Notes: a model not told the origin generated them from the letters alone. Positions 22,850 to 35,553 are shown, counted from the stretch's first letter. The stretch is 64,000 nucleotides of DNA from Scolanthus callimorphus (GCA_033964015.1 JAWWUD010000110.1:248001-312000), one strand, 5' to 3'. Program-made: numbers and translations.

Positions 22850-22854
22850 CCCGT

Positions 22855-23477
22855 AATGAGGTTTCTATAAGCTCTGTAAGTTAAGTTCTATCTCATCTCA
22901 TCTCAAGCTCATTTTAATTAGCGCTGCAGGAGATTTTATCAATAGAATCTTTCCGTTTTGCAGTTCTAGATTAGCCAGTCTGTAAACTATAGTCACCTGT
23001 GATTGTCATTGAGTGGCATAATAGCCGAACTGTTGGCTGTTTTGAGGTCGAGTAGCTTCTCTTTGCTGCTGTAGTTTTGCATGAAAAATGCTCATGAGTC
23101 GATTTCCAGGAACTCCGTAAGCTTTTGCTTAAAATACTTAAATTTTCGCCATTTGATCTTCTATTTGCAATCCTCAGTTATAAAATGGATATGTAGTTGA
23201 GATTATTATGTCCTCTCCAGCTTTCTGAAGCCGTCATTGCCGAATTTTTGTACAAATCTTTTTGAATGAAATTCTCAACGCTGCTGTCTTGAAAACCCGT
23301 TTGACTTTTTTGGCCACCGACATATCAAAACTCCTTCAGACTTGCGTAACGCAACGTGATTCACACACTTACTGTATTTTGTCACGTAAAGTAGAGTTGG
23401 ATAATAAATAACTTATTAAACATTTTAGCGTACAATATCGCTGGAATATTTTTTCTCGTTTCCTTAATATTTTATAG
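22855..23477 (+). other. Intron sequence before the transporter exon
   Basis: No gene or repeat with clear ends. It finishes with a pyrimidine-rich stretch and TTTTATAG, the splice acceptor for the exon at 23478. Confidence 0.6.
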
Positions 23478-23847
23478 GTCAAGCACTGCAAGGAAACAGG
23501 CGTATCGTCTCTGAAAGCCTCCACGCTCTTTATTTATATTGGTATCTTATCATTTGTGGGTAAGATCCTGTCAGGGCGTATCTGTGACTGGTCTCGCGTG
23601 TCGCCTCTCTATGTCCATCAAGCATCAGCCGCCATTATAGGGACGTCAATGCTTCTTATAAAACTGGCATCTGACTATACCGGGTTGGCAGTGTTTGCTG
23701 CATTTTATGGATTTGGTAATGGCGTATTTATCACCACCATGTATTTACTGTTTCTAAATACGGTCGAGTCGCGTCTAAGGCCATCGGCATTGGCTTACGG
23801 TGAAATGATTAATGCGGTGTCCATAGCGGTTGGTTCTCCTATAGCAG
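23478..23847 (+). CDS. SLC16-like monocarboxylate transporter, internal exon (about TM7-TM11)
   Basis: The exon encodes 123 residues of an MFS transporter that would move monocarboxylates or similar solutes, often with protons, across the plasma membrane. The frame is open throughout, from an ATAG acceptor to a GTTAGT donor. It contains several hydrophobic segments (LFIYIGILSFVGKIL, TGLAVFAAFYGFGNGVFITT) and SGRICDW, the SLC16-like G(R/K)..(C/S)G...D motif. It ends in VGSPIAG, which with the next exon (FLADKMGSY) gives the family's P.AG...D..GSY pattern. The exon ends in phase 1 and the exon at 54651 starts with the two complementary bases, so the join is exact. Earlier exons (TM1-6) are not visible. 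The specific family member cannot be named. Confidence 0.85.
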
Positions 23848-23861
23848 GTTAGTATTATTGT

Positions 23862-25176
23862 GAGACATTGGGCAATTCCAGAAAATAAAGGTACCCCCCC
23901 CCCACGGGCGGCACTAGTTTTTGACCCCCCCATGCATCCAGAATTTCCAAAATGGTTTACCATTTTTTACCCCTTCAGAAATTTCAACTTTTACCCCCCT
24001 CCCCTCCGGAATCCAAATAAGCACCACCTTGTTTTTTATTGCGAGAAAAAGTAAAAATTTGCGAGACGGAAACTTTGCGGAGAAAAAGGCAAAAGTTGCG
24101 GGGGTTGTTGCGGGAATTTATTAAATTTGCAAAGTGAAGAAAACACAAAAAGGGCATAATCTTGTTTCAGAATATTAATACAGAGAATGATAGTTTGATT
24201 TTGAAGAAAAAAATAACACTGGCATTCACAACATCAACTGAATATGAGCTCTACATTTTTAGCGTGTTTAACTAGTAGCTAACTGGCTATTTTGTAAGAT
24301 TTGAATTGTAGGGGCAAGAATCGGATGATATTATCACGGAAAAACTTGAGACTTTCGCCATTCGATCGTGAAATGGGGGAATAGACATTTAAAATGAAGT
24401 GTGGAAGCTATTTACTTGCAACACACATTTTCAATCGCTTTCTAAAACAATTTTTCCAAATATAACCAATAAGAAAACACATTAGAATGAGCTAGACGAA
24501 GCTTGGAAAGCCTAGTTGTTACTTTTTGCGGATCTTCGAATATTTGAAGCTTAGGAAAAACCCATATAGAAACTCTAAAAAGGAGCAAAAGAAAAACATA
24601 TTATTCAACATGCATATTACATGTACCATTTTTGAGAAACGTTTATTAAGCTATACCGTTTTGTTCCGGGATTTCATTAGATATGTTAGGGAAAGTTGCG
24701 GGTTTTGGTGAAAGTTGCGCGTCCATGCAAGCTCAACTTATCCCGTATCACCAACATCCTTTATATTAATCTCAATGTGTGATTGTACAAAGATGAACGT
24801 GATGCGTGATTGAACTAACAGTCGAAATCAGTAGAAAATTATGGAGATTCTGTCTTAGAAGGGACTAGTACGAACTGGTAAGCATTCTCTATCTATCGAA
24901 TATGACGGCGAAGACTTTTTTCCGCGCGTGAAATGACGTTCTTTTTTTTCTTTCTGAAAAACGCTATTTTAGCAGACTGAAAAACAGCGACTCCTTCAGG
25001 GTTGGGCATCTTCAGACCCCCCCTTGTGACAAGATATCCAGCTTCGAAAAAACCCCCTTGCAATCAGAATTCCGAGCTCTTAACCCCCCCCCCCCCCCCA
25101 TCCCTTCGGAATTTCCAAATGCCGCCTGTGGGGGGGGGGGGGGGTACCTTTATTTTCTGGAAATGTCCATTGTCCC
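23862..25176. mobile_element. DNA element with 34-bp terminal inverted repeats and C/G runs
   Basis: The left end (GAGACATTGGGCAATTCCAG then AAAATAAAGGTACCCCC) and right end (GGTACCTTTATTTTCTGGAA then ATGTCCATTGTCCC) match as inverted repeats with about five mismatches. Runs of 9-14 C or G sit just inside both ends and again near 25084. The 1.3-kb body has no recognised gene. The left end lies only 14 bp after the transporter splice donor. A related end may be present at 33172-33195. Confidence 0.7.
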
Positions 25177-27206
25177 TCTTGAGATAGTTTACATGTATCT
25201 CCTACTTGAATGTGCTGGGGTCATGATAGGTCAGGAGCATACAAATGACTGTAAACTGGGTATTTTTAATCCCTACAAATTTTATATCTGTTCGGATTTC
25301 GTAGCTGATAGTTTTGGGTTGCGAAAATTTTAGGGATTGAAATCAAGTCTTCTGAAAATGCCAGGGGAAAAACTCTATCCGAAAATTTAAGGTGACCTTT
25401 TTAACGGCAAAAATCCCCCAAGGAATTCCGTAAAATTTAACCTTTTTGTGAAATTCGAAAAATAGGGGATCTTATGATCTATATGCGAAAGTTAAAGCTT
25501 GAAATTCTGAAGCGAAAATTTCAGCTCTCGTAGCGCCATCCGAACAGATATTTTACCGAAATTTTCGTTTGGTGCCCCTGATAGGTTATATCTCTCAATG
25601 GTAGCTCCCCGATCTGCTGGGTGGTGACAACCGAAACTCGTATCTTTAACTATTCGATTTATTTCGATGTTGTTAATAATAAGCTTACAAAAATAAAGCT
25701 ACCCGCTGAACTTACTTATCGAGGGGGTGGGGAGCCTATGACTTATTATTTCTACAAATAACCATACGTTATTAGAAATTGATTGATCGGTAGGTAAACG
25801 TTATTAGCATGCTTGCCCCGACAACTACAGTTAAAAAGCTCATTTCAACAGGGGGCGTGAAGATTACATCGTAAAATGATAAACTCTGCTTCCAGAAATC
25901 TTATCACTCGTTAATATATTTGACGCATGTACCACACACTTGATGTTTCTGCCGCCTTTCTCCACAGCAGGTCAGATTTGTTTTATAGTAGGAGGGGGTG
26001 TGCTATCGAAGATATCTAGCGGTATATTATTTAGTATATTTACTCGGGGGCCGGGGGGAGGGGGGTGAAGTAAGATTTTTAAATACCAGCCTTCCTTTGA
26101 CTGAAAACTATCAATTAGTTCTACATGATGATGTACATATTATGGGATATGCCACGTGGTTCTTCTATGAAGACAACAAAAATTGCTGCCTAGTTTTAGT
26201 GCGTTTCAACTTTCAACTCACTCAGCGCAAAGGCTGGGAAATATATTTACAAAAAAGTTAATTTTTATACAAATAAAGTGTTCTCGTTCCAGTGAAGATA
26301 TCTTCTTGAAGTGTTGAACCCGTAAAATTTAATATTGGACATTTTGAGCTTTAAGGAGGCTGCCTACAGTTTTTCTTGAACTTGGTCTCTCAACATTGGA
26401 CGACCACAATTCTGAAATAAACTTACCTACGGATTTGACATTTTGATAATTTGCTGTGGAAAGATCAAAGTTCATGATGATGCACGATTTATTGTCATCA
26501 GAGTTTCCATAGGAACGAAACAGGGGGGTCACTGATTTAAATTAGCATAAGTTCCACCTGAAATTCGATCTAAACTTTTAAAATGACACATCAAGCGCCA
26601 ATCTTTAGGTAATTGTCAGCTATACGTATAAGAAGTTTAGAGAAACTTCACCAAGCCGATTTCAAGATATTCCAGGCGACTTTTTTTGACTTTGAAATTC
26701 AAAATTTTTCACTTGCTTTCTAATAATTATCAAATTTAATGGGTTTTGAAACAGGCTTGGAAAATCTCTTAGCGCATAATTTATCCCAAGGTATACAACT
26801 ACTTGTTTGCCAAATTTGATGCCAGGAAGTGCTTTTGAATTTCCATAATGAACATCGACGCAAACATCAAACTTTTGAGCAATTTCGCAAAATATAATTT
26901 CGAACACAACTAAGGCTCCAGAGAAAGTTTCTGATGGCGAATTTTTTTCTCGCGCTCTTAACATAAAATTGAACATATTAGCGAGATGCTGTCCGCGTAA
27001 GAAAAAAAATTACGTCGCGGATAGCGCCTGGTAAAATTCCAAAGTTCAGACCCTTCTTCCCAGTTCCGCTCAAGATTCTAAAGCTGCTGCAGTTTTCATC
27101 GGCTGTAGATTTTATTCAAATTTCACCCCGGTTTTCACATCCCAGCATGGACAAGTGTACCACCTCTTTGATGGTTCAGTGAACCGAACCTGTCACGTTT
27201 AGCTCT
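25177..27206. other. No recognisable gene
   Basis: There is one short inverted repeat (ATATCTGTTCGGAT near 25281 and ATCCGAACAGATAT near 25538). The open frame at 26662-26976 (-) has no domain I recognise. Confidence 0.4.
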
Positions 27207-27211
27207 TATTA

Positions 27212-27516
27212 GAGACCTTACGCTGCGACAACGGCAACGACGACGACAACGGCAGAGAACAATGTACTTGATTACAGAGCACAAAGCGCGCACGTGCAAA
27301 TGTATGAAATCAAATGCATTTCAACCGTTTTCTTCAGAACTAGGACGTGAAACTGCTTTGTTTTACGGTCAGAAGTGAACGTGAGTGCGGCTACCGATTT
27401 TTTCAAAAGTTTGTTGGACATGATTGCAGTTGGGTGTCAATTTCCTGAACAAACGAGTAGACGAAGTTCAGTGAAACGTCGTCGTCCTCGTTGCCGTCTT
27501 CGCTGCGTAAGGTCTC
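27212..27516. mobile_element. 305-bp MITE with GAGACCTTACG ends
   Basis: GAGACCTTACGCTGCGACAA at the left mirrors the right end CGCTGCGTAAGGTCTC, and the similarity continues through the CGACGACGAC/GTCGTCGTC stretch. TATTA flanks both ends (27207-27211 and 27517-27521), a 5-bp target duplication. No coding content. Confidence 0.82.
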
Positions 27517-27640
27517 TATTAGCTCTAGAAGGACCCTTCTTTCGACATTCCAGCATGCGGAAAATGCCCGCTCGGTCGAAGGATCCCAATTTGCATGAAG
27601 TGGGAACTTCGGCGAGCGGGTCTCGATGTGTGCAGAAATT

Positions 27641-27699
27641 TTCCCTGTTAACGGCGGTCTCTCATGGCACGGCAATGAGAGACTGCCGTTAACAGGGAA
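27641..27699. repeat. Near-perfect hairpin, 25-bp arms
   Basis: TTCCCTGTTAACGG..TCTCTCAT and its mirror ATGAGAGA..CCGTTAACAGGGAA have one mismatch in 25 pairs and a 9-nt spacer. It can form a cruciform. No known gene feature explains it. Confidence 0.8.
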
Positions 27700-28605
27700 G
27701 CAGGAATTCCGCAAGGAAATTTCTACTACAGAACTGCATAAGCTTATTACGAGCTCAAACGACCGTTTTTTTTTCTGGCGAAAGCTGCCGAATCGTGCGG
27801 GAACAATCTAGCCTGAGCTGGGAGAAAATTTAGCACTGCCGAGCAGGTTTCTTTGTTATCGTTGATCTTCGAGGGATGCCGTTGAAATTCCCTTCGGTTT
27901 TAGCACGACTTGCTGCTTTCGGGCCTAGTAACGATACTCGCAAGGGTCTTCTCTCCATCTTTCTGAAGCAGAAGCTAGCGTACAGCATCGGTGGTGATAA
28001 ATTAGCGTTTGTCAAAAGCAGTTGGCAAAACTACTAGAATTTGAAGCACGCGGTCTGCTCTTTTTTTATTTGTATCGCAGGAAAAACTGTATTTCGGATT
28101 CTACATCATCTTCAAACTTTCTTTCGTCGATATTCTGAATTTGAAGGGACGAATTTATTAAAATATTTGCGTTCGTGTTCCCGAAAGATTCCTCTCTCCC
28201 ATCGCGGCTTCCATTTTGTACTCGAACAAGCAAGCGCTTCCAGTTTCGCTTCCGGTTTAACTCACGTGACGGGCTCCTTTGCCTTTTAGCCAATCAGCGC
28301 AGCATTCAGATTCTGAATGTTGAACATGAGCTTTTGGATGCATTTGTGTCAGGCCCTCTCCCCTCCTTCTCTCATTTTTTTTTTCGGAGGGGGGGGGGGG
28401 GGGGGAGGGGTCCTGATACTCAGGCTATTGACTCTATGAATATCAGGACGAAAACAGCTCATTTAATCCGAACTTTGGCGTGAAAATACAACCTTTCAAC
28501 CTCTGGCAAAACAAATGGCGTACTGCTAACGATTATGACGTCTTATACTTGTCTGCCGAATTTGGTGGAATTTCAGGCAAGGGGAAACTAGGTGCTAGTG
28601 GTACT
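27700..28605. other. No recognisable gene; G-run at 28387-28405
   Basis: Frames at 27830-28015 and 28066-28293 (-) have no recognised domain. The - strand around 28300-28200 has an inverted CCAAT box and a GC-rich stretch before ATGGAAGCCGCG. It looks promoter-like but leads to no long frame. Confidence 0.35.
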
Positions 28606-28609
28606 TTAA

Positions 28610-29272
28610 CCCTATTCAGACTGGGGGGGGGGGGCTTTTCGAGCCCCCCCCCCCCCTCCAGTAAAATCCTGATTACTCTAAAACCACTGCAGCTATGATG
28701 GTGAAACTTCGTGACTTTTCCTAAAATTTATCTGGGGACATTTTCGTGTCAATGACATGTCAGTGTCAACGACCCAGTTTCCATGGCAATCACTTTTTGA
28801 CATGCATGTTTTGCAAAACTCGAAAAAACGTGAATTTTTCATATGTCAAGCTTAATGTTTGACACATTGCCCAATTTATGACTATCGGAGCTTGTACTCC
28901 TGAGTAATTTATGTACAGGCTAATTAATTTTTGACACAAAATCTTTGGGGGGAGGGGTAGGGGGATTTTGTTCATTTTAGAATATTGTCTAAAACTAGCT
29001 CTGGGATTCACAAATTTCCTTTTAATTCAACTTTTTGAATGTCAAACACTTCTTTGATGAGTATTTTGTACATTTTGACCATTTTTTTCTCATTGAGTAT
29101 TTATCTGAAGAGTCAAATGGAAATTAAATGAAATCCAAGATGGCTGATCCAAGATGGCGGATCCAAGATGGCGGACAATATTTTCAAAAGTCGTCATTAT
29201 GACGCAAGTTTAATAAAATTTATGTGTTAATGTCACAAATTATTACATTTACATTATCTTGATGTTAATTAG
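28610..29272. mobile_element. Truncated copy of the TTAA element at 40802
   Basis: It starts CCCTATTCAGACTGGG after TTAA (28606-28609) and is similar along its whole length to 40802-41457. It carries the G-run, the C-run and GATCCAAGATGGCGGA. It breaks off near TTAATTAG, and no right end is present. Confidence 0.8.
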
Positions 29273-31260
29273 CTCAGAAAACTCAGAAAACCTCAGAGGG
29301 AGGTAGCACCCCCCTCCTTCGTACGTCCGGGGGTTCAGTACAAGGAGATCTGTGGATGTGACGCACAAAGAGGTAGCCAGGAGGCCATTCTCCAGGGAAA
29401 GTCCAGCTCATCGTCTGTTCTCCCGTCCTCTGCTGAAATCATTTCTCAATACGAACAAACAAATTGTTCATGTTTTATTTCCATACTAACAGATTATACA
29501 GTTTTGCGTACACAAGCACAACTACACAAGCATGTAACAATTACACTAAAATATTACTTACAAAGTTAAGTACAAAGAAGGCTCTACTCAGTTTTCAAGT
29601 GTTGCTGTAATTGAAGGCTTTTGCTCTATGTTTAGGTAGTTTTCAATTTCTCTTCATTTAACTTCATTTTGAAAAATTGGTAAAATTCTTCGGTATCAAT
29701 TTTTCTTCTAACTTTTGTGTGAAAATGAAAACTTTTCCTAGTAAAGCTAAAAAAATAATTTCTTTCTACTTTTTGAAATCGGAATTATATCCATCCAATA
29801 TTTTACAGTCGTTAATAATAATTTGATCATCTGGCTTTCCATTCCACCGCACCACAACTTGGTTCATATCTAGATATATGTAAAGGGTCCAAAGCCAGCC
29901 AACTGCCAATGAAGAAATACGAGGATCCAGGATTCACAGGCGAACTTCTAATGAATTTGTAAATGCAGTGGAGAGGAGAAGTCCAGCCAACTCATATTTC
30001 TTGATAAAATTTAATAAACGTTTCGGACTTCGGCCTTCTTCAGTAAAAACTTCTACAGACTATAGTGCGTGGTAAAAATCTAACGATATTTTAATCTATT
30101 TAATATAAGTTTGTGTAAGAGAAAATGATATAAGAGAACCTATCCCCGTGCCCTATGAAAGTCAACAATAAGAATGTAAAAATAGATTTCTAGCGACTTC
30201 CGGTCACGAATCATGACGTCATGCGTCACACAAAACCAACGCGGGAACAACTGTTTCAGAGAGAGAGTACAAATGATAGTTTGCAAAAGCTGGTTGCAGT
30301 TTTTCCCAAACCTACTACAAGTTTTCCGCAGCCCAAAACAAAACTGAACTAAACGGCAAAGTCGATAGATAGACAACTTCAACTTAATAGCAATCGGCGA
30401 TTTTTATTAAATTATTTTAGGCTTTTCAAGCACATCTCATAAAACTGGAAGTCATGTTTTGTGAATGCAGAATATATTTCTAGCCCTAGCTCATTTAAAA
30501 GAAGGAAAAATGATTTATTTTCCAATCAAATGTTTTTGTCTTGGAAACAGAATGACCAATCAAGCGGAAAACGAAGACAGTGCAACCCGCTTTGATTTTA
30601 ATCATTTTAACAAAACAAATGAGGATAACAAGCACATAAAAGGGAAGGTAATTCACAGAAATTTGATTAGGTCTAAAATATATATTCAAACTGAGCTTCA
30701 GTGATGTAAAGTAGCTTCAAACAGGCCGCTGCCGAACAAACGTCAATGAAATAGAAGTGACAAAAAGAAGACAACACACGAAAACGCTAACGAAAACGTC
30801 AATCTGGAAGTGATTTTAGCTTTAATTTCTGGGTTCTTTTGCCCTGTATGATGTTTTAGCAGGGTCTTCCACTTTTTTGAAATCGCGCTATCAGACCCCA
30901 AAATTTCATAAAAGCTGGTTTTAAATAAGAACAAATTAATACCTCCAGTTTTAGTAGATGTTAGAAATGCATTCCAAGCTCATTAGGGACATACAACAAG
31001 CATAGGAAAGAGAAAAAGAAGCAAACCTACAACTGGGATAATGGGAAAGGGTCAACACAATAGCATAGGCTGGATGTTGAGATGGGCTATCACGTGATAT
31101 TGACCCTGCACAATCTTTTGTTTCATGCTCATGTAATATGCATGTCTGGTTGTACACTGAATGTTACTGGCTGAATTTTTGCTTGTACTAATGGACCGTG
31201 ACCCTGCACAAATAAAAGGATTCTTCTAAAAAGTGAAAAAGGAAATATAGCAGGGTGTCA
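29273..31260. other. No recognisable gene
   Basis: AT-rich sequence with short frames only. The stretch 30006-30050 (TTTAATAAACGTTTCGGACT, then CTTCTTCAG) resembles words near Penelope-like element termini, but nothing else supports that. Confidence 0.35.
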
Positions 31261-31407
31261 GGTTTCGTAACCATTCCCCTCTATAAACTATGGCCAGATT
31301 GCCCGGATGAAACGATCTCATTGTCAGTACTGCTTTTCTCTTCGCTTTGGGGGACCCGCCTGACTCCCCAAAGCGAAAGGAAAGCCCTGGGAATGAGGTT
31401 ACGAACC
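31261..31407. repeat. 147-bp inverted-repeat element with internal hairpin
   Basis: GGTTTCGTAACC.ATTCCC at the left mirrors GGGAATGAGGTTACGAACC at the right. An inner hairpin TTCGCTTTGGGG / CCCCAAAGCGAA (13-nt loop) lies at 31334-31370. A small MITE. Confidence 0.65.
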
Positions 31408-31910
31408 AAAGTTGCAAAAAAAAAACATTTTTTTTTATAGACTTTTTTTTTTATTACGACTTTTTTTTTAATAATATAGATTATTGTGCTCTTACGTTTT
31501 TTAAGACATCATTTTTTACATTTTACCCCCTACCCCCTACCCGTGTACTATATCCACCCTGTCCCAGGAGAAGAAGAAGAAGAAAAAAACAACAACCTCA
31601 CATTACAAACAAGTACGTAGTACGTTAACTCTTTGAATGCGGTTTAAAATAGGTTCTTTATTTTGTCCCATTTTTTAAATGGAAACCAAGCTTGTCTTGT
31701 TCTCTGGCAATCGTAAACTCTTTAAGGTACGTGGATTGTACATTGGAAAGAAAAGGGCTCAACTGAGGTATTTGATTTCCTGCCCTACAGTGAAAAATAT
31801 ATAATTTTGCAATCAGCAAGACATGATTTAAGATACACAGATCCTCGTTCTCTTCCACCACACCCAAAATAATATCCACATCAAAAAAAAACATGGAAGG
31901 CATCAGATTA

Positions 31911-31984
31911 ACCTCCTTTGCAGCCGCTGGCGCGTCGCTCGTTTCACTTTTCTCCCCACCAGCGTCTGCTGAGATTGACCGTTA
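31911..31984 (+). repeat. Dispersed repeat family (three copies in the window)
   Basis: CCTCCTTTGCAGCCGCTGGC, then GTTTCACTTTTCTCCCCACC, then CAGCGTCTGCTGAGATTGAC. Other copies are 54456-54528 (inverted) and 36897-36988, where it forms a palindrome. Presumably a small mobile repeat. Confidence 0.6.
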
Positions 31985-33566
31985 CTTTTTTTCCCATTGT
32001 TTTCGAGTAGCGACTCAGAAGCCAAACAGAGAGCGCGTTAGAATGGAGCCGAATAATTAGTCATCAAGTTTCTCGCGAAGTTGTTGAACCGTCGAAATTA
32101 GAAAGAAGAAGCTGCAGATTCAGGTGAAAATATCTAATAACTTCAATTCATTGATGATTTAGATGCGTAGATAAATTTTCCATGCGACTTAAGCTACCTC
32201 CCTTGAACAGAAGTAATTCAGATACGGATAAAAAAGGCGAGTTTCACGAAGAAAAGTTAGAAAAACGGCTGGATTGAAACTGCCGTTGCGTAACTTGAGC
32301 AATAAACAGTCAAGGCGAAACCGGATTCAGTTGAAAATTCCTAACAATTTCAGTCTTATTGGTGATGCCTCGATAATTGTTCCATGGGACTCCAGGTACC
32401 TCAATGCGAAATTTTGAGCGAAATTTGAGCAGAGAACAAGTACAAGCCAAAAAGTGGATGTGTGCTAAGAAGATTCTGAAGCACGATAATCTACAAGAAG
32501 TTTCATAGTGCCGCCAGTCTTCATGATTAGCAGTTTATTTTATGGAAACAGATAAAACTTAACACCTACTACCACATTGTTTTCGTTCTTTAATTTTTCG
32601 AAACTTTGCACTGAACATTTATGAGCGATGTACCTGGCCTCAAGCTACAGTCTAGCGTATTCATAATCATAGTCTTCTATATGAAATCGAAATAAACAAG
32701 CAAGAAGAAGGAGATGGGCACATACGGAAGAAGAAGAAGAAGCCATAACTTAATTGTTGAGACTCAGGTATTTCACTACGAGTGATTTCTGTAGGATCCT
32801 ACCCCCTAGCCGTTCATATCCTACCCTCCTCAGTAATCAAACAAGTTCTTCGCCTCGAAGGTTTGAGGGAGTAATAATTAGAATGGACTGCAAAATCATT
32901 TAAGCTTATTATTCACCCTTGTTGATTTTACATCCAAGCATAGTTTATACTCCCTTTCCTGCTGCCAATTAAAGTGAATTTACCAAGTCACTGATTTTGT
33001 TTTCTCCGTGGTACTGTGACAATGTAACCCAAGTTTTTAGGATTTTACAAAGAGAACTTTAATTAATTAAGGTTTCAATCTTTTACATTTATCTCCCATG
33101 TTGTGTACGTTTTTAATTTCTCATCAATTTAATTTACAGAAAGAGAAACACCCCCTGTTGGATCTACCACTTACCTGGACAATCATTGTGCAATTCCAGG
33201 AAAAAAAATCAAGCGAGGGAATTGGATATTCCAGAGCGGTGGAAGGGTGTCAAACCTCGCACCGGAGAGTGTCCTACTGACCAAGTGACCACATGGTAGT
33301 GACGTCACAGTGTTACTATGAGGCACAGTGAAGTTTCATTGTGTAATTGGTAGCACCCTGGTAATCTATGATCACAACTTGACAGCATTTTTGTGCCACC
33401 TTTCTGCTTTGAATAATTTTCTGGAACATGCATTGATGAGGCTACACTGAGTGAAGCTCATTCATAAAATATGAGGCACAATTAACAGCATATTGTTTGG
33501 TGCAAACTATTGAGCCTCATGAACCACACAATAAAATCTAGTTCAACTGAAGGTTGCTTCAAGCAC
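31985..33566. other. No intact gene; LINE tail remnant at 32700-32742
   Basis: GGAGATGGGCACATACGGAA followed by (GAA)n matches the 3' tail of the LINE fragment ending at 43078. The part beyond 33100 is probably 3' flank of the RecQ pseudogene. An intron-donor-like CCAG/GTAAGTGG lies on the - strand at 33168-33180. Confidence 0.4.
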
Positions 33567-35553
33567 TCATTGCAGCTGCTGGGACATCATCAACTGTACA
33601 TTGTCAATGGACTCATTCATTGTAACACCCATCAAAGATGTGGACAGGTTTTCCATTGCTAATTCAATGAGGTCTTCATCATTGATGAGAACATTCCAAT
33701 TGGTAAGCCACGTGCCATCTTCATTATCATTGGCATCCACATAAAGAGATACATGGTGAGCTGCTGCACTGTCAGTGTCATTGAAAGTCTCCTCTATTAT
33801 ACACATTATGTTGGTAGCATGGTTAATATGCCAAATTTCAACATAGTCCTTAACATCATTTTCTGAAAAAATCTTGTCACAGTTATCCATTACTTGAGAA
33901 ATCTGATAATCAGAAAATCCAAGGGAAAAATGTACGTTTCCCAGTGGCAACTTTACATCTTGTGAGCAGCTACTCATGAAGTTCTCAACAATATTTTTGT
34001 GCTACTGTTTTAAAACTTTAAAAAAGTCTTTGAGATAAGTCAGCTAACTGTAAGTCACTAACAGCCCTTGTCTTAACCTCTTCTAGCAGGGCCTCTTTTC
34101 GGTCAAGAGGGCCGTCCAGATATATCTTTTCTCCAAGCATTCCCTTTAGAGTTCCATAAAGGGAACACTGTCTTATTGTCTGACAGTAAACAATGGTACG
34201 TGGTGTTTTAGCTCCACAGCTCTTCAACTCTCTGGCCTGCCACACAAAGTAGTCTTCTATTTTGCCATCCCTCGGCATGTAGTGGACAGAGTAAGCAATG
34301 TTGGGCTTACTGGGACTCTCATAGATCATGAGAGGGTCTTCCATGAGCAGCACATCCAGTATAGCATTTCCGGTGACACTAGTTGCTGTGGCTTTAAGAG
34401 CTATCATCCGTACACCTGGTGCCAAAGATCGTAGCTCATGAAGTTGTGAATAACATTCACGGAATGCTGCTTTGTCATTGGTGCTAGATGTCCCCCTGGC
34501 AGAATAAGAATTCAATACAATGTATTGTAACACCTCAAATATTTGAGTTCAAATTCTACTCTTTATAAACACTATTATGGTTCCAAAATCTTATTGTTCT
34601 TCAAGGAAAGCACTACAAATTTGACAAAAAGAGTGAAAGGTTGGGGGCTTATAAAAATGCCATTCACTATTATTGGTAGATTTAAGATAGATATTAGAAA
34701 GTTTATTGTAAAATTTGACAAATTTTTTAAGGGGGACCTTTGCCCCCCTTTTTCGACAGGTATTCCAATACGTTTTACAGTATTTGCTGGTGGAAGGTTA
34801 CAACTTGGGCTTCCATTATTTGCAGTGTAGGTCCACCCCACTTTAGCATGGGGTCTTGCTTAGAACCACATAGGAGGCAAAGGAACTAAAGTAGCATCTT
34901 TTTAATCGGCATAATACTCGTTGTTCTAGGATACCTTAGGAAAATGTACCCTGGCCCTGATTCTCTTTTTTCTGCATTTCGATGGGCCGAGAGCAATAAA
35001 ATCCTAGAACATTTCATTCCTGCGATGTGTGATAATTTCTCTAATTTCCCAAATGATTTAGTTGGAGTTTTACTGCACACTTTTCACTCGATTCATCGCA
35101 AACCATTTAAAATGTTATTATTATTATTTTGTTACCATTGTTTGATGACATGTGCTTCGTCTACAGCAATACAGCAAAGCTTTCTTCGGTAGAATTTGTT
35201 TGACAGCATCTTTCTCCAGCGCTCGTTCATCAGCCACGACTCGGGAGTACCGTAAACGATCGAATATGCACCACTCACTACTTTTTCCATCTCATCATTG
35301 GTCAGATCGCTCAGACTAATGGATGATATTCCTAGGGCTTGCAGATGGCGCACTTGATCCGCCATCAAGCTCACCAATAGTGATACAACAAGTACCATGT
35401 GCCCCTGAGCTCCCTTCACATAATCAAATACAGTTGGCAACGCTTGGAAAATCAAGGACTTTCCAAATCCAGTGGGTAAATTTATGAAAACATCCACGTT
35501 CCCCTTTAGGAATTCTCTGATTGCTTTTAGCTGCAAGTTGTTAAACTGTCTGA
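33567..35553 (-). pseudogene. RecQ-like DNA helicase, truncated and broken
   Basis: Exon 1 (35553-35136, -) encodes helicase motif I (NLPTGFGKSLIFQALP), motif Ia-like LVVSLLVSLMADQV and motif II DEAHVIKQW. Its donor is CAATG/GTAAC. Exon 2 (from 34495, after CTGCCAG) continues in matching phase with motif III-like ALKATATS and motif IV-like RTIVYCQT. It then jumps to a late conserved segment ending at 34018. Motifs V and VI (AFGMGVD and QETGRAGRDG in the family) are missing, so about 100 residues of the second RecA lobe appear deleted. A third block (33977-33567) in another frame is probably the C-terminal part, reached only through a shift near a T-run and a stop. A working copy would unwind DNA with ATP; this one cannot. 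Confidence 0.8.

Noticed and set aside
28066..28293. A small basic protein on the - strand beginning MAKRQRSPSREL
   Set aside because: Only 75 codons with no recognised domain. The first part lies over a promoter-like CCAAT stretch, so translation from this ATG is doubtful.
29995..30055. A Penelope-like element terminus (ACGTTTCGGACTTCGGCC)
   Set aside because: The words resemble Penelope-type termini from memory only. There is no RT/GIY-YIG coding sequence or hammerhead fold that I can show nearby.
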